Positions 1-9,351 of a DNA stretch of 64,000 nt are shown here, piece after piece (the first letter of the stretch is position 1; each line of letters starts with the position of its first letter). Made by a program: the position numbers and the translations under genes. This DNA is from Saccopteryx bilineata. Lineage: Eukaryota; Chordata; Mammalia; Chiroptera; Emballonuridae. The notes under the pieces are model-generated. The model made no database searches and had not been told where the DNA came from. It saw only the letters and a list, made by a program, of their open reading frames with translations. The DNA lies in contig NC_089492.1 of the NCBI RefSeq assembly GCF_036850765.1, forward strand, positions 76,085,982 through 76,149,981, written 5' to 3'.

Positions 1-165
1 CAATGGAGCCTTGGCTGTGGGAGGGGAAGAGAGAGACAGAGAGGAAGGAGGGGGAGGGGGTGGAGAAGCAAATGGGCTCTTCTCCTATGTGCCCTGGCCG
101 GGAATCGAACCCGGGTCCCCCGCACGCCAGGCCGACGCTCTACCGCTGAGCCAACCAGCCAGGGC
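1..165 (-). mobile_element. Family A (VES-related) tRNA-derived SINE, cut by window edge
   Basis: Read on the minus strand it starts with a tRNA-like head whose 7-bp acceptor stem GCCCTGG/CCAGGGC is intact. A pyrimidine-rich body follows. The A/T-rich tail lies left of the window. The right edge abuts L1 sequence, so it inserted in the L1 that follows. Confidence 0.9.
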
Positions 166-768
166 ACATTTTCCAACTCCAAAACTTCCTACAAAGCTAC
201 AGTAATTAAAACAGTGTGGTATTCTCAGAAGGAAAGACAAGTAGATGAATTTAACAGAATGAAGAGTCCAGAAATAAACTCTGATCTACAGTCAACTGAT
301 TTATGACAATGATGCTAAGTGCATTTGTTGAGGATAGTCTTTTCAAGAACTGGTTCAGGAAAAACTAAATATTCATATGTAAAAGAATGAAATTGGATCT
401 CTATCACAAATCATATACAAAACTAACTAAAAAACAGATCGAAGCCTTAAATATAAGAACTACAAGTCTTAGAAAAAAACATAGGGGAAAATCTTTATAA
501 TCTGAGTTTTGGAAATGGGTTCTTAGGTATTACACCAAAACATAAGCAAAGAAAAACACAACTGGACTTCATCAAAATGTAAAACTTTCATGCATGAAAA
601 CACTGCAGAAAGTGAAAAGTCAACATACCAAATATCTGCAAATCATACACTTGCAAATCACATAAAGAGCTCTTATCTCAACAATAAAAATACCAGAAAA
701 AGCCCAATTATTATAAAACTGGGCAAAGGATTTGAATAAACATTTCTCTAAAGAAGATACACAAATGG

Positions 769-1084
769 GCAGTGGTGCAGTGGATACAGCATCGGACTGG
801 GATGTGGAGGACCCAGGTTCAAGACCCCGAGGTCACCAGCTTGAGCATGGGCTCATTTGGTTTGAGCAGGGTACACCAGCGTGAGCCCAAGGTCTCTGGC
901 TCAAGCAAGGGTTCACTCGGTCTGCTGTAGCCCCTGGCAAGGCACATATGAGAAATCAATCAATGAACAACTAAGAAACCGCAGCCGAGAATTGATGTTT
1001 CTCATCTCCTCTCCCTTCCTGTCTGTCTGTCCCTATCTGTTCCTATCTCTGACTCTCTCTGTCTCTGCCACAAAAAAAAAAAAA
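769..1084 (+). mobile_element. Family B (Rhin-1-like) SINE inside L1
   Basis: The head reads GCAGTGGTGCAGTGGATACAGC. It is followed by the family's CAGCTTGAGC-type repeats, a pyrimidine-rich body and a poly(A) tail. The 15-bp TSD AAGATACACAAATGG occurs at 754-768 and 1085-1099. The first bases of the tRNA head are missing. Confidence 0.93.
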
Positions 1085-1589
1085 AAGATACACAAATGGC
1101 TAATAAGCACATGAAAAGATGCTCAGTATCATTAGTCACTAGGGAATACAAATCTAAACCAAAATGAAACATCACAATACTCACTAGGATGGTTATAATG
1201 AAAAAGACAGAAAGTAACAAGTGTTGGCAGCAAGGATGTATTGAAATTGTTGATGTCCTCCCTATGGAAAACAGTTTTGACGATTCCCCCCAAAAGTCAT
1301 ATGGAATTACCATATGACATAGCATTTCCACTTCTAAGTATATTGCTAAAGGAATTGAAAACAGGTATTTAAATTTCTGTAAGAGTCAAAAGGCATAAAC
1401 CACCCAAATGTCTATCAATGGATGAATGGAAAATATTGTAGATATAGACAACAGAGTATCATTCAGCTGTGAAAAGCAGAAAAGTACCAACACATGCTAC
1501 ATGAGGATGAACCTCACAAACAGGCTAAGTGGAAGAAACCAGATAAAAAGGTCACATGTTGTAAAATTCTATTTATATGAAGTATCCAG

Positions 1590-1987
1590 GCCCTGGCCGG
1601 TTGGCTCAGCGGTAGAGCGTCGGCCTGGTGTGCGGGGGACCCGGGTTCAATTCCCGGCCAGGGCACATAGGAGAGGAGCCCATTTGCTTCTCCACCCCCC
1701 CTCCTTCCTCTCTGTCTCTCTCTTCCCCTCCCGCAGCCAAGGCTCCATTGGAGCAAAGATGGCCCGGGCGCTGGGGATGGCTCCTTGGCCTCTGACCCAG
1801 GCGCTAGAGTGGCTCTGGTCGCGGCAGAGCGACGCGCCGGAGGGGCAGAGCATCGCCCCCTGGTGGGCAGAGCATCGCCCCTGGTGGGCGTGCCGGGTGG
1901 ATCTCAGTTGGGCGCATGCGGGAGTCTGTCTGACTGTCTCTCCCCGTTTCCAGCTTCAGAAAAATACAAAAAAAAAAAAAAAAAAAA
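1590..1987 (+). mobile_element. Family A (VES-related) SINE with complete tRNA-like head
   Basis: This is a full-length copy. It has the tRNA-like head, the middle CTCTGTCTCTC tract, a GC-rich body (CCCCTGGTGGGC repeated) and the end CAGCTTCAGAAAAATAC plus poly(A). The TSD TATATGAAGTATCCAG is at 1574-1589 and 2072-2087. The right copy comes only after an extra 44-bp segment and a second A-rich tail. Confidence 0.95.
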
Positions 1988-2031
1988 TACCAAAGCCCAA
2001 GCTAGTTCCTGGCACCTGCATCTCTGGGCTG
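1988..2031 (+). other. 44-bp segment between two A-rich tails, probable SINE 3' transduction
   Basis: This is unique sequence lying after the SINE poly(A) and before a second A-run at 2032-2043, and inside the same TSD pair as the SINE. The simplest reading is that the SINE transcript ran past its own tail at a previous locus and carried this flank along. Confidence 0.6.
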
Positions 2032-2034
2032 AAA

Positions 2035-2042
<8 letters not shown>

Positions 2043-2076
<34 letters not shown>
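2043..2076. repeat. (TA)n microsatellite
   Basis: About 17 uninterrupted TA units follow the second A-tail of the SINE. It probably grew from the A-rich tail. Confidence 0.95.
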
Positions 2077-2079
<3 letters not shown>

Positions 2080-2290
2080 GTATCCAGAATAGGTCAATCC
2101 ATAGAAATATTGATAGGTTATTAGAGGCTGAGGGAGGGAAATGGGGAGGGGGGCGCCGCTTAATGAAGACGAGTGTCCTCTGGGGTTGCTGAAAATGTTT
2201 TGAAACTACATGGAGGTGACAATTGTACAACATTATGAATGGGATAAATGCCACTGAATTGTACAGTTTATAATAGTTAACTGACAGAGG

Positions 2291-2638
2291 GAGAGAGAGA
2301 GAGAGAGAATGAGAAGGTTGAAAGGTGCCTATATCCAAAACACCACCAAGGGCAGAACAAAGTCACTAATGTAGACAAAAAGCCAAGTGTGTTAAATGTA
2401 GGAAGATCCCTAAACAGACACCCACCAACACCCCTCCTCCATTTCCTCTTTCTCCCCCTACTGCCCAGACCCTCTTTACCCATACACACCTCTTCTCAGC
2501 TTTCTCCCATCCCTGTCCTCATCTCTAGGACAGGTGAGCACACTGCTGTCTCCCCTGGGACTGACTATGAGATACTACCATGTGCTTTAGAAAAACAAAC
2601 GATACTATATTTGGAGTGAAAAGCAGTACTTCCCTTAC
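2291..2638. other. TPD52 intron downstream of the shared exon
   Basis: It opens with a short GA-rich tract at about 2288-2310. The rest is unique, with pyrimidine-rich stretches. I see no further coding exon. Confidence 0.6.
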
Positions 2639-2754
2639 CTTTTCGAGCTCTCTCCTCAGCTCCTCTTGCTCCTCCTCCGACAGGACCTCTGTGGCATTGA
2701 TTGTAGCAGCAACATCCTCCCCTGCCTCGGGTACTGGGTCTGTTCTCAGTAGAC
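2639..2754 (-). CDS. TPD52: TPD52 shared coding exon (N-terminal acidic part and start of coiled coil)
   Basis: TPD52 is a small cytoplasmic coiled-coil protein that forms homo- and heteromers with its D52-like relatives and is linked to vesicle trafficking and lipid storage. Read on the minus strand, this exon encodes LLRTDPVPEAGEDVAATINA, then a TEVLSEEEQEELRREL stretch ending at Lys. This matches the exon common to TPD52 isoforms, and fits TPD52 better than TPD52L1 or TPD52L2. The acceptor is a T-rich tract followed by CCCATCAAG with AG at 2756-2755. The donor is AAAAG|GTAAGG with GT at 2638-2637. The exon is 116 nt: two bases completing a Gly codon plus 38 codons. Compared with human as I recall it, Glu>Ala, Ser>Asn, Thr>Val and Ala>Glu differ. 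The next exons, carrying the rest of the coiled coil, must lie left of the window. There is no frameshift or stop. Confidence 0.96.
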
Positions 2755-3283
2755 CTTGATGGGGTTGCAAAAAAAAAGTCTGTAAGATAGGAAAGCCAAG
2801 TACAGTTTTCCTTTGCGCTCCTCCACTGCCCCAGCCAGCCCCATGCCAAGGAAGTCAGACCCTCGCATCATCTATCTGCACCTGAAAATGACTCAGCTTC
2901 CCCAGAAAGGGCTCCAGACAAGTTGGTGCTGACCATGAAGCACCACCAGCTTAAACTTTGCCAAAACACCAATCTAGAGAGTATAGCATTCACTCAGCTT
3001 CTGTTCACATCCTGTCACGATACCATCACTGAAAAGCAGAAGAGTGAAGAGGTCAGATAGGATCTTGGCAAGGCTTGAAAGGCTGAACTAGTGTCAGCAT
3101 GACTAGTAATTCACAGAAAGCAAGCCAGGGGGCTCACAGTGTCCTCAGCCTCCTTCCGTTGTTAGAGCCAACTCTGAACAACCTGGGTGAGGAAGAAATC
3201 CCCAGCAAACTCAGTGCCTCAAGTCTTATTCTAGTTCTTTCCATTAGTTACTGGATGTAGGAAACACCTTCTTGTAGCTTTTT

Positions 3284-3285
<2 letters not shown>

Positions 3286-3329
<44 letters not shown>
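3286..3329. repeat. (CA)n microsatellite
   Basis: About 22 CA units, directly beside the MITE that starts near 3334. Confidence 0.97.
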
Positions 3330-3333
<4 letters not shown>

Positions 3334-3334
<1 letters not shown>

Positions 3335-3451
3335 GTGGGACAAAAGTAGATTTACAGTTGTGAGTATGCAAAACAGTTTGTTCTTATATTATTATTTATT
3401 AATGCATTATTTTTCAAATGCACACTGTAAAGCTACTTTTGCCATTCCCTA
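3334..3451. mobile_element. Mariner-like MITE
   Basis: It has terminal inverted repeats. The left end reads GGTGGGACAAAAGTAGATTT. The right end, reverse-complemented, reads GGAATGGCAAAAGTAGCTTT. There is no transposase. The 118-bp AT-rich element resembles short non-autonomous mariner derivatives common in bats. No clean TA duplication could be called because the left end touches the CA repeat. Confidence 0.65.
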
Positions 3452-4735
3452 TACATCTATATACAAATATAGATACGATGCAGATACCCTTAAAATTCCT
3501 AATGTGTGTATTCAGAGAAAAGAACAGCGACCACGCAAAGGCTTCCACATTACTTAAGACCAGTTCCAATGGTACCTGCGCCCTTGGACCAGAGCCAGCG
3601 TCTCCCGCCCATCAGGAAGAATGCGGTATTTCCAGCATTCCTAGAGAACTCCAGGGAGGCGGCCACCTCTCAAACACCACCACCCCCTCCTCTGCCCACC
3701 CAACCATGCACAGGCAACGGTGAGGCCAGGAGGCCCCCACACCCTGGCTGCACCAAAAAACTCAATATGTACAATTTTAATACTTTAATGCAATCATTTG
3801 TAAAACTCAAAGTTAATTCAAAGAATCCAAGATGAACAAAATATCCCAATTTTAAATCAACAGGCTCAATGGTGTTGATTTTTTTTCTTTTGCCACAGGC
3901 TCCAAAATAGCATGACACAGCACAGTTCCTGATCTCTTCTTGATCAAACTTTTGGTATTTGGTTTATCATGGGTTTCTTCACTTTACTTTTAATTTTTAA
4001 AGCTGCCACATTAACAGATGATTTACCCTGGTCACTGAGCTTCTGGGTGCCCCCTTAAATCCTACACCCTTGTCACAGTCTGACCCGTCCATTCCCATGC
4101 CACAGGTCGGTGTTCTTGTGGTCTCCCGTGGCAGCAGATGTGTTTACATAGGGGATCAGAGGAAGGTCGCCCCTCTTCATGCCGTGAACATTAAAGCCAA
4201 GGTTGTCCCCCACTCCACCCTCACATCCATTTCTGAGAAACGCTAGTTCAGCTGCAGCAGCTAGGAGGTGTCAGCCCAAAGCAAGATGTCCACTGCAGAT
4301 GACGGACTTGGCAACCAGGTAGAGAGGAGAAAGAGAGAGAGTGACAGACTGTTCAACAAGGGGCCAGTGCTGGGGCCAACCTGAGAGGAGGGGCCAAATC
4401 AATGACATGACCTGTGCATAAGTCCTGTAAAAGGGACAAAGACTCTTGTGTACTGTATATTAACTGCATAAAGGTAGTTGGTAATTACAATAACATTAAT
4501 TGCTGGCATAACAGTGTCAAACAAGTATCTGCCTGAACGGTGTTTACAGAATTGTTAAAGGCATCAAAGCAATGCTGATGAAGCAATGTGAACCCACAAA
4601 CCCGGGGTGGCAAACAGACCAGGATTAAGCTCTCTGCTGGGGAGACCACATGGAGCAGGTACAATCAGGGATGGTGAGGCTTAGAGAACAATTGCTCCCA
4701 TAGGGCCCTCTGAAACAGCTTTGAACGGGCTGCCT
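3452..4735. other. Intronic sequence, no assigned feature
   Basis: The minus strand holds an open stretch around 4055-4240 (it includes VGDNLGFNVHGMKRGDL) and A/T-rich 3'UTR-like sequence near 3770-3920. It could be a decayed processed pseudogene, but I cannot name a parent gene and see no poly(A) or TSD. Confidence 0.3.
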
Positions 4736-4900
4736 GACTAATGTTTCTATGCTAAAGCAGAGTGCATCTCACTCCCCAGCTTAAAACCCTTTAGTCGTCC
4801 CCTATGGCATTCAGGACAAAATTCAACCCCATAGATTAGCACACAGGCCTCAGTGGGCCCATCCCCCGCTATGTGGCAGGGGCACCTCGAACTCCAACTC
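4736..4900 (+). repeat. LINE-2-like fragment
   Basis: The segment with CCCAGCTTAAAACCCTTTAG and CAGGACAAAATTCAACCCC resembles the conserved 3' part of L2. It is diverged. Confidence 0.45.
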
Positions 4901-7900
4901 CAGACAATTCAAACTGTGGGCAAGGTCACCAGGTTAAGTTACAAAGGAGTATGAGATAAGGACACAGGTAGCAACCACACAGGCAATATAGAAAGAACCA
5001 CAGTAGAGTTCCTTATAAGCATTAGTTATTTTTCAGTTGTGCTTAGATCTTTCAAGTTTTCCAATGAGAATATGACAACCCCCCCAAAAAAAAACCAAAA
5101 TTCAGATGCTAAATGATGCTTTAAACAACACAGGTTCTTTCGTATTTTTTAATAACGCAGCATTGTGCAAATCTACTTAAGAAGGAAACTGCAGTATCTG
5201 GTTACTGATAATGTGTTAAGCATAGCTGCCCATTTCCAAAAAGAATCTAAAGGGATTCTAATACTACTCACATATTTAGTTAGATTACCAGGAAAATACA
5301 ATGTCTCAGAAAATGGGGTCATGACATTGCCCACAGTTGGCTTTGGGACCTCCAGATGACCCAAATGGAGATTTTATCACCAGAATCTAAGTTAGCAGTT
5401 TCATGTACTGCCTTTTCCATACTAGCCAGAAGATGGCAGCAAATCATGAACATTAGAATTTAAAGGTGAGGTTTCAACTGGGGAGGGCAGGGATGGAAAT
5501 GGAAAACATAGGACATAAAAGAGAACAAAATGGCAGACATTAAGATCACCAGCACATAACAGGCATGACTTTGGAAAATTAGTAATAACCGCAGCCATCA
5601 CTGAGTGCATGCCATGTATACTCATATCCCAGTGGAGTGATCTGAATGTTACGTCACTCACATGCAACCCTTTCCATTTGCGGGTGAGGCATCTGAAAGG
5701 CAGAAGTTAACCTGCCTCTGGTGACATCTGAAAACATGGTGCAGTTAGGATTCCAAACCTAGAGGGTCTAATTTGAAAGCACATGTTTCAGATCACTGAT
5801 TTCCAAAGTATAAATAAAGATAAGGGACGGGACTAGAAGGTCAGACTTGGGAAGCTATCTAGAAGCAACGATAAATAAGACCCTGGACGAAGTCAAAGAA
5901 CCTGGTACATTAGATCAAAAGGAATTGCTTCATCATGTCCACACAGACAGTTTCCCCAAGCCTGGGAACCCAAACTGTGCTTTAGAGGTTTTTCTAGATA
6001 GCACCCTATTTCCTCTATGTCTGGTAAGAGGGCAGTCTCTATTGTAGATATGAAGTCTGGCTTTGGACAGAAAAGATATTAATTTCTCACTCACAACATG
6101 AAAGTCGGGAAATGGAAACATTTTAAGGCATACATTATTCAAAACTATAAGTAATCCAAAGAAATTCTTAATTATTAATTTCAATGTTCCTCCTCACAAC
6201 CTGATGAAAAGCTGTTTTTAAAATGTAGAAAAAGAAGACAAAATATGACGAATATTTACTGAGGTCTAATACACCAGCCAGCCAGAAGACTGCCATGTTA
6301 TCTCATAAAAAATTTTTAAAAATAAAAAAACCACCTTCCTACTATTATGCAGAATGGTGTTTATTTCCATTAAAGATATTGAGGCCCTCTGAGGTTAGTA
6401 TAATTTGTGCAGGTCTTTCTGACTCTAAACTCTTTCTTCTTCATGTTCACTTATTCTTAGAGAAATTCCAATGAGTGGGGAGGGAAAAGGGCAAGTTCAG
6501 AGGGAAGCTGGAGACTGAGGGCTAGCTTTCTCCACAGGGGCTTCTGACTTTGCTGAGGGTATGAGAGCGCATGGGGCTTCCTGTCTTCAAAGTCACAGGT
6601 ACCACGATCCAGTCCAAGGGACTGAATATTGGGAATTATTTGTCCCATTGGGTTATTAACATGTTAGCCACATCTTTAATTCTTCTAGTTGTGCAAACAG
6701 ATGGTCTGCTTGTCTTCAATTTCACCCATCAGGTCCCCTGGAGAGTTTGGGGCAGGGGAGCCTGCAGCCCACAGACAGGTCACTGGGTTAGGTGGCCGGG
6801 TGAGAGCTCACTGGCCAGGGAGCAAAGGAGAAGGTGGACAGAGACCAGGATGTTCGTCTCAAACCTAAGATAGTTTTTCCTTCCACATCTTTGGAGTTGA
6901 GATGCCCTTTACAACCAGCCAGGCAAGCAGTCTTTGGGGCAGAGTTTTTGATCACCTGTAATCATGCCTCAATTTGCATAAAGGCTGTGAGTGGCTCAAA
7001 CTACCACAGACCTCTCTTTTAAGAAGGCTGCATCAGAGGAGTTTTGCAATTCATTCGGTAAACAAAACAGACACTGGTTATTCCTGGTTGACAAGCAATT
7101 CAGGTAAGTTAGGGCATGTGAAGATGCTACAGAACAACTTTCACTTATTTTTACTTAAAAAGGATGCATAAAAGTGTTATGGTCAAGTTAAGTGAAAATA
7201 AAAGCTTTTTTTTTTTTTTTAGTTTAACTTAAAGCAATTTTTTCCCTTAATGAAACACAAAATAATGGTGCATCTTAAAATCTGAGGTGTCTTCCAGACT
7301 ACTGACTCATGGAAACTGTGGGATAATAAATTTGTTTCTTAAGATTAAAAAAATGGTCAAGTTTCTGCGGTGTCTTAAATGGCACTGCAATGCGACACTG
7401 CAGACTTCGAGGAACACCAGTAATTTGAGGAAAATGAAGTTCTTTGGTTTCCGGCTTCAGTGGGAATGTGTGTGGTGAGGGAGGAAAGTCTGGGAAGAAT
7501 GAGAAAGAGAGGGGAAAGATTTTAGTTGTGAACACGTCTCTATGTCTAGACTTCTATTTTCTCATCTCAGTGCCATGCTAGACCAGAGCAAATGCTAGCA
7601 AATGTTTCATGTGAATCAATTTATTTATGGATTTATTCAAACTAAGTTTCTCTTTGTATTCCAAAGGACAGCCACCTCCTCACCAAATACTCCCAAAAAC
7701 ATTAACCAGGGAAGGAAATACGCCTTTTCAAACAAATTTTAAACCCACAATGACAATGAAGCCATGATGGAGAGTCTAACAAGCACCTTCCCACTCAGGT
7801 GCTTCGGGCACAGCTCATGCCAGCCCATGTCAGAGCACTCACCCCAACAGTAGACCTTTCATCCAGTTAAGACCAATGGCTTCCTTCAAGACTGTCTATA

Positions 7901-8114
7901 ATCATCTATTACAACCATTTTAGCCACCGTGATACAATTCTAGATCTGAAAAGAATTTTTCATCATTTAGTTCAAACACTTCATTGTATAAAGAAGAAAC
8001 CAAGACAGGGATTTGTTTAAAAACTAGAAAGGGACAAAAATGAGCTTTAAAATCAAGTGGCATTATGGGATGAGTTGTGTCCCACAAAAGGAAACATTTT
8101 ACTTCTTCTGTAGA
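4901..8114. other. Intronic, mostly unique
   Basis: A MIR-like segment is likely at about 5580-5770 (GAGTGCATGCC...CCATTTGCGGGTGAGGCATC). Otherwise I see no exons or recent repeats. The largest open frames are under 105 codons and lack splice context or recognisable motifs. Confidence 0.5.
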
Positions 8115-8442
8115 TATAATCAAGTTATGATGAGATCATCTTAGACTACGGTGGGGCTCCATCCAAGACTGGTGTCATTAGAGGAGGGGCACTGGGACCC
8201 AGAGACCCAGAGGAGAACAACGTGTCAAGATACTGAGACACAGAGAACACTAGTGATGATGGAGACAGAGACGGGAATGACACAGCCACAAGCCAAGAAT
8301 ACCTGGGCCTGCTGGTGACCACCAGGAGCTAGAATGAGTGAAGAAAGGCTTTCCCTCGGGTTCCAGGGAAGCATGGCCCTTCCAGAACATTGATTTTGGA
8401 TTTCTAGCCTCCGGAACTGAGACACAAGAAATTTCTGCTGTT

Positions 8443-9265
8443 CTACATTAAACTTAAAAGACATATGCACCCATGCGTTCACAGCAGCATTGTTTTTGTG
8501 TGTGTTTTTTTTAATTTTTAAAAAGATTTTATTTATTTGTTTAAAGAGGAGGAAGAGAGAAACGGGGATGGAGGAGCAGGAAGCATCAACTCCCACATGT
8601 GCCCTGACCAGGCAAGCCCAAGGTTTTGAACCGGGCGATCTCAGTGTTCCAGGTCGAAGCCTTATCCACTGCACCACCACAGGCCAGGCCACAGCAGCAT
8701 TATTTACAATAGCCAAGATAGGGAAGCAACCCAGGTGCCCATCAATAGGTGAGTGGATAAAGAAGTCATGCATATACATAATGGAATATGTCTAGCCGTG
8801 AAAAAGAATGAAACTTTGCCATCTGCAACAGCACGGATGGACCTAGAGGATATTGTGCTGAGTGACCTAAGTCAGGCGGAGGAAGACAAATGCCATATGA
8901 CTTTACTTACATGTTGAATTTAAAATCCAAAATAAACAAACAAGCAGAACAGAAACAGATTCATAGATACAGAGAACAAACAGATTTGCCAGAATGGAGG
9001 GGGTTTGGGGGTTGGGTGAAAAAAGGTAAAGGGATTAAGAAGTACAAATTGCTAACAACAGATAGTCACAGGAATATAAAGGGAACATAGGGAAGATGGT
9101 CAATAGTACTGTGATCACCATGTATGGTACCAGATGGGTACTACACTTCCTGTGATCACTTCATATATTATATAAATATCTGATAACTGGGTTATACACC
9201 TGAAACTAATATAATATTGTACGTCATCTATCACAGAAAAATTAAAAATTATTTTTAAAAATAAA
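8443..9265 (+). mobile_element. 5'-truncated LINE-1 3' end inside the LTR
   Basis: It carries the typical L1 3' region (GCAGCATTATTTACAATAGCC, then the 3' UTR and an A-rich end). The TSD AAGAAATTTCTGCTGTT is at 8426-8442 and 9266-9282. It is interrupted by a SINE at 8492-8689. Confidence 0.9.
8492..8689 (-). mobile_element. Family C short SINE inside the L1
   Basis: The minus-strand copy begins near CCTGTGGTGGTGCAGTGGAT and ends in an A-rich tail at the low-coordinate side. The 12-bp TSD CACAGCAGCATT is at 8480-8491 and 8690-8701. It is the only minus-strand copy of this family here. Confidence 0.9.
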
Positions 9266-9351
9266 AAGAAATTTCTGCTGTTTTAAACCACTCAATTTGT
9301 GGTACTTTGTTGCAACAGCCCTAACACTGAGCCCCAAACCCATTATCTGTT

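Larger units (their letters stand above)
166..2290 (+). mobile_element. Old LINE-1 3' portion, interrupted by two SINEs
   Basis: The sequence follows the ORF2 C-terminal part and 3' UTR of mammalian L1, for example the stretches around the imperfect ACAAAGCTACAGTAATTAAA and CATTTCTCTAAAGAAGATAC. Reading frames are broken throughout, so this is a dead copy. SINEs at 769-1084 and 1590-1987 split it, and the flanks read continuously across both. The element lies antisense to TPD52. Confidence 0.85.
8115..9335 (+). mobile_element. Old LTR (MaLR/MLT1-type), split by an L1
   Basis: The parts at 8115-8442 and 9283-9335 together read like a MaLR-family LTR 3' half: a GATTTTGGATTTCTAGCCTC segment, then CTGCTGTTTTAAACCACTC, then GTACTTTGTTGCAACAGCCC. 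The LTR ends near CTAACACTGA. The family assignment is from memory. The L1 plus its 17-bp TSD interrupts it. Confidence 0.6.

Noticed and set aside
1590..1665. tRNA gene
   Set aside because: The tRNA-like fold is the head of a SINE present in many copies with a body, poly(A) tail and TSD.
1426..2124. 232-codon open frame on the plus strand
   Set aside because: It runs through L1 sequence, a SINE, its poly(A) and a (TA)n tract. The long frame is an accident of repeat composition.
8225..8779. 184-codon open frame on the minus strand
   Set aside because: It crosses an LTR, an L1 fragment and a family C SINE. No coherent protein.
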